The translations under genes and the position numbers were made by a program. A DNA stretch of 64,000 nucleotides from Daphnia carinata (taxonomy: Eukaryota; Arthropoda; Branchiopoda; Diplostraca; Daphniidae): the NCBI RefSeq assembly GCF_022539665.2, contig NC_081336.1, forward strand, positions 2,666,001 to 2,730,000, written 5' to 3'. The notes under the pieces are model-generated. The model had not been told where the DNA came from. It worked only from the letters and a program-made list of their open reading frames with translations, and searched no databases. Of this stretch, positions 12,227-23,254 are shown piece after piece (the stretch's first letter is position 1; the number at the start of each line of letters is the position of its first letter).

Positions 12227-14400
12227 GAGCCAGTCCCTGACGCATCCGCCTCGCACTGGACCGTGGATCAAAACAATTTATTATTGGGCTCTGTTTTGTG
12301 TTCAATAGCCGTCCGTCCCGTCCGTTTGTCTAAGGCAAATTCCAACTATAGAAACTTTCTTTTTGACGCTCATCGTTCTGCGAAACTGCTGACGAACATT
12401 CCATCGATTTCGATGACCGTTTTGACGGGAAAGTCTGTACTTGTGTGTGTGTGTGCATGAAAGCGATCGTCAAAGGCGGACGTAAACATCCGCCATCCAT
12501 CCTGTACCTTTTGCCACTAACGTAAATAGTTGCACCGACACGGCTAGTTCCAGCACACCCAGCAATGGAATAATAAGCGGCGAATCGATTCAAAGAGGCC
12601 GCTAATCTATTCAAGAGGGATCCACTTTCGCACAAGTCCCGTCATTCACATCCGTTCCCTGTAACCAATTATGATGCCCGTCAGCCAAACAAACAGTTGG
12701 ATCAATTTCCTTTCGTCCGGACGATGAATTACGAGGGGAGGGTTTCATGGCCCGTGCTGTTTGGGGGGGCGTATACACGAGCTCTGAAGTGTCGGTGAAT
12801 TGCTTTTTGCTGCCTCCTGCTCCTTCACCTCCTTTAAAAAAAAAAAAAAAAAAGGTAAAGTTTATTTTGTTTTGTTTTTAAGACTGCCCTATACGCTAAT
12901 TTCGAGTCTGCATTGCGGTATAATTAGTAAAGAACCACTTGTGTGTGTGTTGTTGGGAGCGTTCTAGAAATTGGGGCGGGGGGGGAACGTTTTTGGATTG
13001 CCAACAAACATGGTTGGATCTTTTAATACAAGACGTTCAATTAAGCTCTACTCCGTCCCACTGGGGCAGGCATAAAGTTTAGTAGAGCGAGGATGTTTTT
13101 AAACGAGTTTAATCACGTCCAGCAGTAAAACCTGCATGTGCGTATGCACAGGGGAAACGTGATCGAGACGATCCAATTAGTCAGCCGTCACGATTAAAAG
13201 GTTCACTAACGAGACGCCACTTAGACGTCATTGACTGTGCCATCGGCTGTTGGTTTATGCTCGAAGAGAAGGAGATAGGATGTCTTTCGTCCTTCCGGGT
13301 GCTGTTTCCATTCATTTATAGTTGCCAGACTCGGAATGCAGAACTGTTGGCTGTACGGTAAAATTCTATGCTTTAATTGTAATATGTCGTACGTGAACTG
13401 TTGAATTGGAAACGAAGAAAAAAGGATTATTATGTTGTAGTGAATAGTTTTCGGAGTTGATAGGATATAGAACGCCATATTGTGTCAAAAACAAGGGCAA
13501 TCTAGCGTTTCGCGAACTATGAACATCGAACCACGCGTACTGTACAAGAATCTTGACCTTTAAGCAGGTGTTTTACTGAAGAACTTTCACATTAAGAATT
13601 TTAATTGTCAAACGTTTTTCTTTTTGAAAGCCAACTTGATGGGGCGGACACTTTCCCAGATTAGCATTAGCTTTCTTTTTTTTTTTTTTTATGAGAAACT
13701 GGTAAGGGTGATGGATGTACATACGTACGTGTATATTTCCACAAAATATGGCAAATAATAAAATATTGAAAATAATGTGAAATAAAACATGGTACATGAC
13801 ACTGTTACTTAAACCAATCGTTATCGCAAAATCTTCAGCTCCCCAGGCATTCACTAATTTGCAAAGCTGTGAGTGATAGATGATTTAAGCATAACGATTT
13901 TCTCACTGTCTTTTTAAGACAATATACATATGTGTATATAAAGCTATATTTATAAAATTTGCTTTAACTGACAACTAGATATAGTGAAAAATTAACCATG
14001 ACCCATAGCCTGTAATAATGTTATAAACTGATAACTTCATTGGGGCAAACTTGACTGAGACCTGAAGGAATTTCATCAGCTTATCCTAGCTCGCCAATGT
14101 GTCATTCCATTCAAAGGATTTAAAATTCAAATTGTTGTGGTGTGCAGGTTGTCGCCTAAAACATTTGGTACAAAAAAAAAACAAAGGTCGTGAAGTTTGA
14201 TACAAAGTTCTTATTGAATACATATTTACGCCGATTTAAGCACAAACAGTTAGACTTTCATGTCAGACTAGCAAGTCAACATCCACCAGTCCAAGTCCAC
14301 GTCCACTGGGTGCCGCTAAAACCCATTGTTTTGAAAGTTCCTGCTGTTTTTGAAGTGTCACAGTTTTGGCTGAAGGCTTCCATTTTACTTTGACGTAAGT
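12227..14400. other. 3' untranslated and intergenic DNA
   Basis: Downstream DNA of the channel gene. It has an A tract near 12838-12854, a T tract near 13676-13690 and short open frames on both strands with no recognisable protein similarity. No RNA gene or mobile-element end was recognised. Base composition changes near 13 kb from homopolymer-rich to more ordinary AT-rich DNA. Confidence 0.5.
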
Positions 14401-14401
14401 T

Positions 14402-14486
14402 TATCGCAATCCGTTTTACCCCCCCCCTGCTATCGCCATCTACCGGTCGATAGCAGTAAAACAGAAAGAAAGGCCGATATTTTTTT

Positions 14487-14517
<31 letters not shown>

Positions 14518-14539
14518 GGGGCGAGTTAAAACGGATTGC
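14402..14539. repeat. inverted repeat enclosing T17/G25 tract
   Basis: GCAATCCGTTTTA at about 14406-14418 is repeated inverted as TAAAACGGATTGC at 14527-14539. Between the arms lie a C7 run, an inner 8-bp palindrome (TGCTATCG / CGATAGCA) and a long homopolymer pair of about 17 T then 25 G (about 14480-14521). Both arms abut the C and G runs, so the whole segment could fold into a cruciform or act as a short terminal-inverted-repeat element. Confidence 0.7.
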
Positions 14540-14904
14540 CATAGATTGCATCAGACTTACCCATTCGGCAACCGAAGTGTGGATATGTTTTTCTTTGATA
14601 ATTATTTTATTTTGCTACTATGCTTGGTAAACTGCAATCATGCCCAATATTTTTGCCTTTACATTTTAGGTCTACTCTTAGGTGATCTATACCTGATCCT
14701 GTGTTTTAAACTGATCTGCTTTCACAGCTACATTTCTGTGTTCTTTTCCGTTGGTCTATGGTTCTGAATTGAGGCAAGTATATCTATTATGCTATGTCAC
14801 TAAGTACTATAGGGAAGGGAATAACTGAAGTTAATTGAGATCTATTCTGATTCTCCTTATATCCATCTCAACAGGTTTTTATTTGCTTTTCAACATCCAT
14901 TTCA

Positions 14905-15415
14905 AAATGGGACGTATGGCTTTGATTAGTATTGCCATAAAGACTGCCGAAAATGGATGTGGTACGGAAACCCAGAAATGGCATGAGTTCAACATCAAAT
15001 ATGGATTAGGTACTTCTCTGTTTTTTGTCTATCGCAAAAGTATTTTTAATGCTATTATTTTGCATTCACAGAATTTTAGCGGGGGATCAAGTCAAGTCTG
15101 GAAGTGTTACAAGATGGAAGAGTGAGCCTACAGTTGAAAAAACACAGAGTGCATTACCATTAAGGTATGAGATAAAGTAATAGAGTATGCACATTGTCTA
15201 ATGAGAAGTACCATCTTGTGTAAATGAATCTTGTATAACAGCAATCCTTAATAGTTCTGTCACAGCTAGAAGCCTCAAATAATTCTGCTTCTCTTGCTAA
15301 ACAACAACTTGTCCTTTACGTTCAGAGTGTTGGTGAAGCTGGGTACTTAAATGGCCCTAAAGATGTTACACTTCGCTGGCATTGCAGCGATGAACATCAT
15401 ACATGGACTCTTTAG
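14905..15415 (+). pseudogene. unrecognised exon-like fragments
   Basis: Three stretches look coding on the + strand and are bounded by plausible AG/GT sites: one reading GRMALISIAIKTAENGCG at about 14905-15010, one reading DQVKSGSVTRWKSEPTVEK around 15072-15164, and one reading SASLAKQQLVLYVQSVGE, GYLNGPKDV and WHCSDEHHTWTL, then stop, around 15269-15415. I do not recognise the family and cannot join the pieces into a full gene. It may be a decayed gene copy or part of a transposon. The amino-acid composition looks more coding than the surrounding DNA, which is the only support. Confidence 0.3.
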
Positions 15416-15879
15416 GTATGAACGGAATTTTCTTGAAAAATTTTTTAATTTATGACGAAGCATTTCTCCTCCTTTTTGCCAACCATGTCTAATGTAGAAA
15501 AAAACATTTATCCAATAGGAAAGGATTTTCAGCATACTGGGAACACAACTATCAACAATGCAACATTCTACGGGTGCTATTTTATCATTCAAGAGCCTTA
15601 TACAATGATTTTCATCTGCAATTTGTATGGCCTTTCCCAAGCTTCTGCCAGAAGTTGAATCTACGAGTCATGTAAGTCACATGAGCAACAATTGAGATGC
15701 TTAATGGTGTTGTTTTTCTTTTCTCAATATAGGTTAATAGTAACATTGGATCTGAAAAGATTCTTGGTTGGGGCAAGACACTGAATAAATTGTAATGATT
15801 GGATGGATGACATGACATTTCTATACTTCATTCGGATTCCCGGATCGGTATTTTATATTTAAAAAATTGAAGTGCATAT

Positions 15880-16260
15880 CTGGGCTCCCTTCCTTTCCGT
15901 AGCCCCGTTTCCCCTTGACTCATAATAAGCCCGTAGGGGGTCATGCCCCTACTGTACGGTATATATAAAAATAACATATACCGAGGTTTGGAGGGCTCTG
16001 GCCGGAAAGGGGACGTGGGGGTCCGCTTAGTCCGATGATGTGTTCACGGAGGGCGATGTGGCTACCCGCAAATCCGAACTAAAGGTTAATCGCTCCAGTA
16101 AAAATGTTCCAAATCTTCGGCTCTTCTTCCGGCTTCTCTTAGCCAATCACCGGGTAATCTCCCCGGTGGGTCAACAAGGCAGTGTCTCCCCCTGCCTGGG
16201 TTGACGGCAACTTTTGAAAGGGCTGTTATGCCTTTTTAAAGTTGCAAAAATAATTGTAAT
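15880..16260. repeat. GC-rich repeat-like segment, possible retroelement 3' end
   Basis: A GC-rich island in AT-rich DNA with several local hairpins, for example GGGTCAAC ... GTTGACGG near 16167-16206 and CGGTATAT ... ATATACCG near 15957-15984. It ends in a short A-rich tail near 16245-16260. Structured GC-rich segments with such tails are common at the 3' ends of non-LTR retrotransposons, but no reverse-transcriptase similarity is present, so the assignment is tentative. Confidence 0.3.
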
Positions 16261-16554
16261 GTGCAGAGAATTATCAATAAAATTTTTTTTATAAAATTTT
16301 TTTTCCAAAATTTGTTTCTTTCATTGTCTGTTTTCGCTGTGTTCACACATTACGTTTATCAACTTTTTTTTTATTTAGCTTGCTCAATTCACCTTTATTG
16401 TTTTTGCCACCGTGAGGTACGCATTATTTCCTTCATTGTTTATCTGTAAGTATTCAATTATTATTTTTTGCGCTCTTTGAATTCTTCAACTTAGATTCAA
16501 GGAACATCGTGTATTAGCTGTATATATTCTGAAGTAATTTTGTATTGGTATTTT

Positions 16555-16629
16555 ATTTTACTCGTAGTGGAACCGATCCTCAGACATTCAGCGTGCAATG
16601 CCGATGCTCTAACATTGAGCCACGAGATA
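16555..16629 (-). pseudogene. tRNA-like sequence (Ala UGC-like)
   Basis: Read on the minus strand, this has a D-arm (GCTC-AATGTTA-GAGC), a five-pair anticodon stem (TCGGC/GCTGA) and a seven-base loop ATTGCAC with T33 and anticodon TGC. Acceptor-like ends CTCG and CGAG can pair. The T-arm (GGATCGGTTCC) does not match the usual GGTTCGAATCC. The fold suggests a decayed tRNA-Ala copy or a tRNA-derived element rather than a working gene. Confidence 0.45.
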
Positions 16630-16732
16630 TATCTAAAATTTTTATTATCGCATATCAAATGTTATCGTCTAGGATGTTTATGCAGTCTTTCACAACTATA
16701 TGTTTATCTGTCTATTGTTTTCATAAGGTTCA

Positions 16733-16801
16733 TGGCTCTGTGGTAGAGCCTTTAGCTGCGATATATGTTACCCAGGGTTCAAGCCTCAGTAAATCTCTAA
16801 A
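16733..16801 (+). pseudogene. tRNA-like sequence with A and B boxes
   Basis: TGGCTCTGTGGTAGAGCC resembles a tRNA D-arm and pol III A box. GGGTTCAAGCCT about 25 bases further on resembles a T-arm and B box. The anticodon stem is not convincing, so this is probably a degenerate tRNA-derived sequence. It sits between two similar tRNA-like sequences. Confidence 0.4.
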
Positions 16802-16911
16802 AATGCTGCAGAATAAATGTAGAAAAGAATAATGCATTATTGCTTTTCAGTTTTATTCCAAGTGTAAATGCAAGTCCGTAAGTTACTAGAAAAAAGCCAA
16901 ATTACTATCAT

Positions 16912-16982
16912 ATGATTCATGGCTCATTGGTAGAGCATTGGCGCAGTATGCCGAACGACCAGGGTTCGATCCTTGGATGTAA
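16912..16982 (+). pseudogene. tRNA-like sequence (degenerate, Thr AGT-like loop)
   Basis: TGGCTCATTGGTAGAGCA matches a D-arm and A box, and GGGTTCGATCC matches a B box. The anticodon stem TTGGC/GCCGA pairs with one wobble and leaves the loop GCAGTAT. Position 33 is C instead of the nearly invariant T, and the acceptor ends do not pair. This looks like a tRNA-derived repeat that could still carry an internal pol III promoter. Confidence 0.45.
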
Positions 16983-17172
16983 GAAATCTGTGGTTCACAT
17001 TCCAGTCTGGTATAACATGTCTAGTATGTATAGCTGAATAATAAATACAAAAGTAAATAGTGTAAAATCATTTTTATTGTCCCTCCTTCCACCCACATAT
17101 CCACCACTTTTACATACGTTTCAAAATACAATACACAACATACAATACATAAACAAATACACTTAAAACTAA

Positions 17173-17481
17173 CCCGTTGGCTGCCACGCCACCTATCTAC
17201 AATAGCTACTGTCGCTATCAAAGGGATAGCGACCAAGGGGGCCGGGTGGGCCGGGCTGAGACGGCGATGAGACCTTTACGGAAATGCACATCCCAGGTCT
17301 ACATCGCCGTCTCGATCAAGGGATTCCCTATGGTGCATTGCCTTTGGGGCCGTTCGGCCAATCTTGGGCAGTGGCGCTGCTCCACCCCATGGCAGATAGA
17401 CCATGGAGCAGAACAGCGCGGCCCGTCCCTGTCAAGCTACAAAAAAAAGGGGATCAAAGTGTGTGAGTGGCAGCCAACGGG
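17173..17481. mobile_element. piggyBac-type MITE
   Basis: A 309-bp element with perfect 15-bp terminal inverted repeats: CCCGTTGGCTGCCAC at 17173-17187 and GTGGCAGCCAACGGG at 17467-17481. It is flanked by CTAA (17169-17172) and TTAA (17482-17485). piggyBac-superfamily elements duplicate TTAA and have ends beginning with CCC, so the structure fits a non-autonomous piggyBac-type element whose left TTAA carries one substitution. The interior has no plausible transposase frame. Confidence 0.8.
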
Positions 17482-17528
17482 TTAATTTGCAAGACATAAT
17501 ACAACATAAAACAAAACACAACCATACC

Positions 17529-17822
17529 ACGAAGACGAGGCGACCACGAGGTGACGAAGGGGCGATAGGGGAGGCGAAGACGGGGCGATGAGCGAGGCTA
17601 AGACGGGACGACGGGCGAGGCGAAGAACGGGCGAGGTGAAGACGACGCGACCACGAGGTAAAGAAGGGGCGACGGGCAAGGCGAAGACGGGCGACTGGCG
17701 AGGCGAAGGCGGGACGACGGGCGATGCAAAGTCGGGGCGACGGGCGAAGCGAAGACGGGACGACGGGCGAAGCGAAGACGGGATGACGGGCAAGGTGACG
17801 ACGGGCGCGGCGAAGACGAAGA
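17529..17822. repeat. GC-rich minisatellite
   Basis: Degenerate tandem copies built on variants of GCGAAGACGGGACGACGGGC, with two near-identical units at about 17736-17790. Because the unit lacks stops in several frames, it makes artificial open frames of 82-103 codons on both strands. The block begins about 45 bp after the piggyBac-type element. Confidence 0.8.
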
Positions 17823-17829
17823 AGGTTTT

Positions 17830-19975
17830 GTTCTAAATCGTAAAAGTAAAGAAAAAGAACTAGTTAGTGGGAAATATAAGATTGTTGTTGTAACCAAATG
17901 TTGAAAGCAATTTGACTTACTTCTGCTGTCTGATGGCTAGAAAGACTGTAGGACCAGCAAATAGGCAGCAGACGGCTAAGAGTTGGCAATTCTATGGTTG
18001 AATGTTCAATTTAAATAAAAAAACAAACTATATGAGGCATAAGAAAAATTCTAAATGCCAATAGAAATTGTGTTGAGGTACATGTCTGTGTCCGTTGGTA
18101 GGCTAAGTAGAGATTACAACTGCCAAAATGACTGTCATTACAGTTGACACTGCAACGAAGGTGAATATGGTGCACCACTCAGATCACGATTGACAGCAGA
18201 CCACAAGTGGTTAAAGAGTAGAAGAACGATATTATGGTATTCCTACCCATAGGATTTGCATCTTTGGTGACATTCCTCAACGGGAAGTATTCTTTACAAA
18301 TGAAGTTTCATGAGCTAAACCTTAAAAGCACAATCCGTCAATGAGATTCTGATAACAAAACATTAGTCTGATACCTCTCAATGAGCACTGGTATAGTTTG
18401 ATGGATGCAACATAGTAGGCTGCTAATAGTTTTCTGGTTTGACAGCTGACACAGGTGATGACAAGACATGTACCATAAACACCAAGCATTCTGTGGGCTT
18501 CACTTCTAAAACACACTCAGAGATGAAAACGTACAGAAGCACCATTAGATTTTCTTAAGTTTTCCATTGGAATATGACATATTTAACAGAAACTTTCGGA
18601 CACAGCTTTCACCGCTCCCACATAGTCAGCAAGTAAATAGTGGCACAGCAGCGTCATCTTGTTTTCCAATTAACAACCGAAAAATTCATCAAAATTGAAA
18701 ATCTTGCTTTTTTGAGACGTCAACTGCACTGATGTGAACTCTTTAAACATACTTTTGGAGCGTGAATCACACACGCCCACCCACCCCTATATTGGCTACT
18801 ACCATTTCAATTTTATTATAACGAATACAGCGACCAAAACCACGAACGGCATTTTTTAAATATAGCGATTTAACAAGATTTTGAGCCCGATTTTTTCACT
18901 GTCTTTTATTTATTTATCCAAAAACCCAGATGTTTCTAGAAAAATACATGATTTGGGATCACAGTTCAACAAAGATGCTGATTGCGCTTCACACACATCT
19001 ATAAATTTCGCAAGTTGACATATCTCTGGATTATTAGCTAGTCAACATCTGTATGATAATACACTTTTCTTTTTTTGAACAGCTGCAATGGTATTTCGGT
19101 TATAAGTTCCACGGCAAAATTTCTCCATTGAGACAAGGACGCCAATTGTGCGTTATCTTGTGCCTATTTTCAATTAAATGGATACGCCGTCACTTTTCTG
19201 CTCGGAGGAGCTCACTTTGGCCTGGAATATTGTTTTGAATGGTGTAATTAGTATACATTGCATACATTAGATTGAATCTATTACTTTTGGGCGTACGTTC
19301 TTTAATTGTGTGAGGCTGTCAAATCGTCGACAGGCGGTATCTAAAGGAGGAAATCAGCTAAGAGCTTGTGGGCTCATCAATAAACGCAAAACTATTAAAA
19401 AATTATGAAGATAGCCTGAAACCAGATTGTAAGAAAAATTAATTTTAGTTTCCAGCACTTCGGTACAGGTATCATCGTCAACGTAGGCGCAGGTGATTCA
19501 AGAGGAAATGAGGTTACACGAACAGAAAATTAACCATACAATTCAACTGAGATAAATACCATGATGCGTGGAAGTAATTGTCAAGCAAATCTCACTGTGT
19601 ACCTTTTTGTTGGTTGAATTTGGAAATGGCTTACTAGTTGGAATAAGTTTTTTTCTTTTACCCCAAGTTTGCTTTCCGGGCAGCGCACTTTTAACCTTCT
19701 CTGCTGATCACAGTATCTGCATGACCCGCTGCAGAATTATCACAAGTGGAGAGGAAATCGGGTCACAGATACAAAGGGGTCCAGGTACACGTTTATTTTC
19801 TTTAAATACCATAACGCGTGAAATAAACGAATCCGAAGAGCTTCGGTAATCATTCCAACTACCATAATTTTTTTGGCACTGAGCCTCCGTCAAATTTCTT
19901 TCCCAATTCTTTATAATTACGAATCTGCCTTTAGAAAAAGAAACAAGAATTAGTATAAATTTCTTGTCAATTGAA
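17830..19975. other. intergenic DNA
   Basis: AT-rich DNA with short open frames on both strands and no recognisable protein family, RNA gene or repeat end that I could support. The decayed USP-like fragments begin just beyond it. Confidence 0.45.
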
Positions 19976-20513
19976 TTACGTAAAACTGTGGAATCCTAGA
20001 GACATAATATTTTGCAAACTCTTCGAATCCCTTGAAAGCAGAAAATTTTCTGCTAAAAGATCCATGTAAGCCAGATACAGGTCAACTGGTACTTCCTTTT
20101 CGACTGGCATTGGCAGGGATAAATAACAAGTAGGATCAAATGCAACTGAGACCCCATCGAACCCCAGACACACCACAGCCAATTTCAATACCCAACTAAA
20201 GAGATCTTCTACTACAGAATCTTTCTGTATTCTACTTATGATAAAATACCCAACATTCATGTGCAGCTTCCTGAAAAATAAAATGAGTTGGAACACAAAT
20301 GAACCTTGCTAATAAAACAAATTAGCTATTTCACCTATATTTCGTCAGTGTCCATCGATGCAAGACTTCTTCAAAATCGGATTCAGATGTTCGTCTAAGC
20401 CCTCCCAGAACAACGTAGAGTAGTTCTCGCGAAGCAGGATGCTGGTATCCGGGGAACTGCTGAGCAAATCTACCGACTTGCAACTTACCCAATTCAAAAT
20501 CGTTATGATGCAC
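19976..20513 (-). pseudogene. USP4/11/15-type ubiquitin protease fragments
   Basis: Two exon-like pieces of a ubiquitin-specific protease catalytic domain. The 5' piece (about 20331-20513) reads LQVGRFAQQFPGYQHPASREL, comparable to the [26 protein letters not shown] region of USP4/USP15. The 3' piece (about 20028-20276) reads VSVAFDPTCYLSLPMPVEKE, comparable to VSVTFDPFCYLSLPLPV in the same family. The QQDSQE segment is altered and one zinc-ribbon cysteine pair looks lost (C..F instead of C..C). No catalytic Cys or His box is present. This is best read as a partial, decayed gene copy, in the same orientation as the POLD1 and vasa pieces upstream. Confidence 0.65.
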
Positions 20514-21456
20514 AAGTTAAAAACCTAGCTTTTACAAAGCAAGTAAATGGTATACCTTAAATACACTCGAAGGTAATGCATGGTCACCTTGGCAAGGTGT
20601 TCGCCAGACCACATCGTTCGTACAAGATGGCGCCGAGCATTTGCAGTTCCTCCCTTGAATTTCACCTACAAAAAGGAAGGTCTGCCACGTTCGGCTGCCG
20701 TGATATAACCAGCCGCTACGACGCCATGTTAAATGTTGCCATCATCAGCAGCTCAGCTCAGCTCAGCACAGCACCTGGGCCACCTAGCGACTAGCCCCTA
20801 CGATACTAAAGCAAATATTTTGTTTGACAAATTCGACTTTAATTGGGCGTTAAGAATAATGTTTGTATAAATTAGCACTTCCTAAAAAGTTAAATTAAAT
20901 TACAAATGAATTAATTACTGAATTAAAAAAAGAAATTAATGAATGAAGTCTATTGCAAATTTGCTACATATTTCGCCGGTGGCAGTAAAAAAAAAAAAAA
21001 AAATAAATAAAATAAATGGACGTAAAATTTGTTGCCAATGAAAAAAATTTAAAATGGGATGGGAAGAAAAAAATCTAGATATTGAAATAAACCATAAAAA
21101 AAAACCAAAACAGAAAAACTAAGAACTTAATCTAATTAATTCAATGTGCGTTAGTTTGTACGATGTTTCGCCGACTGGATCATTCGCAACAACGTGACGT
21201 TTGTAATAATAACTTATACATCTACTTACTAATGCCATCAACATTCGTTTTTCGAAATACGGAATTACATGACATCACGCATTTTACCGCCTACTCCCTC
21301 CGAGACTCTTACGATGCTATACATAATTTTTATTAAAATCTTTTGGTTATGGGGAACTTACTGAACAATGAGTCGTGTAATTTATTGTTTTCAATCTATT
21401 TTACAGAAACCAAACCATTACCTGTATGCACACTCATTGACGAGAGCGGTAGGTTG
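20514..21456. other. spacer between USP and POLD1 fragments
   Basis: Contains a short CAGCT-type repeat at about 20747-20775 and an A-rich stretch at about 20988-21020. I found no further exon in it. On the minus strand it lies downstream of the POLD1 stop codon. Confidence 0.45.
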
Positions 21457-23216
21457 TCAGGATAGGCCGAATCTTTTCATAAGTTTATCCTGTTCCGTGA
21501 GATCTTTTCTAACTTTTGTCCTCATATAAAAGATGGGGCAATCTCGGCTAAATGTGACGAATGATTAGTATGAAGTATGTAACATGATTATGATATCACT
21601 CAAACTATTTACTTGGAACAAAGAATCTCTTCGTTGAGATTTCCCCGGCACCGTTGAAATTCTGTCCATAAACGATTAAACTTCTCTTCGAGAGCATAAA
21701 GTTGGCCAATTTCCCTCTGGTAGAACTCCGATTCTTTCGGCTTGCAAAATCTGTTTAATTGGAACAGTAATTTTAACAAACATCGCCGAGTTAGGCAGAA
21801 ATTAGACTTACTTGCATACAGCACTATCGTCTGGAAGGACGGTTTTGCATCCAACACAGTTGGATTTGCGTGTGGTAAAGCTAGCGAATCCACCAATTGT
21901 GGAAGTAACAACTGAAGGCCCGGGTATGGTAACCATCTACAGTACGGAATACAAACGGTTCAATTATGTCAAGCAAATAAATGCGATTAGTCCGTGTTTA
22001 CGTAGCAACAAAGATTCCGGTTTAGATCCAAGTATGGGTTCAAAAATCCATACAAGGGGTTTTGAAAGCTGATTTTCCAAATAGTATTAGGCATCAATAG
22101 GTACGCTGTGTTCCAGGACAAAAATCGGGTCTTCCGCCTAAAGAAGACGTATGAAAACTTAATAGTTCATGAGAAATTTGAAATCCAAAGACGAACCTTG
22201 AGGTAGATTGGTGTATTTTTAGCAGCTGTGATAATGATATACGGAACTCGATCCCCTAATTTTGGGGCTGTATCAGCATCTCGCTTACGCATCTTGTGAG
22301 CTAGTTCCACACGTGCCTGTTTGCTGGCGTAGTCTTTATCTGTTTTAGTCAGTTCCTTTTTTATAAAAGAAGGCAAACGGATGAAATCACAGTATTCCAA
22401 AACATAGTTACGCTCTACCTTGGTAATCACCAGAAGTGAGATATCGATTTTGTTGCAAAGTAAGTCAGAAATAGTTTGTTTTGCGTATTCCAAGGCTCCA
22501 TCAGGATCTCTAAGAGAAAATATCAAACTCTCAAATTTCGAATACTGAAATTGATGACTTTTTGTTTACCGCTCCATCAAAATTTTCTGCAGACAGCTAT
22601 TGATAAGATTGGCAACGAGTTGACAATTATCACGACGAACGGTTTCTATACCCTTACAATCCATTTTGTCAAACTTTTCAGCTTTGGTCCAATACAATCC
22701 TGCATACCTGTGAAGACAGAAACAGTAAGTACAACTCGTATCTCATCTAACAAGTCTTTGTAAATCAGAACCGTAATTACCTCTTTTTGTTGATCAATAA
22801 ATAGGGGTAATAGACTTTTCCCAATTCCAAATTAATGGGTTTGACAAATTTTGCCGACACAAATGCGGCAGCTTCTCGGCCTAATTCCATGGCTTCGGCC
22901 ACCGTGGGTACATCGAATTTCACCATTACGGATTCTGTGTTACCATAGATTACCTGACGTGATATTAAATTAAAAGAAAATCCATTAGTTAGTACTTCTG
23001 CAAATAATTATTCACAATCCAGGGATATTACTTTGGCGTCATGGGCATAGCCATTCTCGACGCAAAATTTAGACTCCACATCCTCTCTTGTTTTCTCAAT
23101 CATAGTTCTGCCAAAAGCCGTCACACTTTGCGAAATTTCCAGACAAGGCAATTTTTCGACTTGGGCGCCAGTGAAACCGTAAACATACAAACACGACGGA
23201 TTCCCTACAGAGAAAC
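21457..23216 (-). pseudogene. DNA polymerase delta catalytic subunit, 3' half, inactivated
   Basis: C-terminal half of a POLD1-like polymerase (family B, replicative). Exon pieces in order contain [90 protein letters not shown], the zinc-binding CVGCKTVL and FCKPKESEFYQ, and a last exon with [12 protein letters not shown] and stop at 21457. Splice sites are kept, including a 63-bp intron that happens to be open. It is broken: catalytic motif C YGDTDS is replaced by YGNTES, a TAA stop (22087-22089) sits where the family has Gln (PID-T/A-Q-YYLE), and the frame shifts near 21935. The exonuclease half is absent; instead a vasa fragment lies directly upstream. Retained introns point to DNA-level duplication, not retroposition. 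Confidence 0.85.
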
Positions 23217-23254
23217 AAATAGCATTACATCAGTCAAATCTCATACTCAAAAGC

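Noticed and set aside
17482-17897. Arg/Ser/Pro-rich open frames of 82-103 codons on both strands
   Set aside because: They are produced by a GC-rich tandem repeat whose unit has no stop in several frames; no start context or splice evidence.
22320-22440. 21-residue insertion in the POLD1-like frame (VERNYVLEY...)
   Set aside because: It is a 63-bp intron with GTAGAG donor and AAAAAAG acceptor that happens to be open in frame; removing it restores the family sequence.
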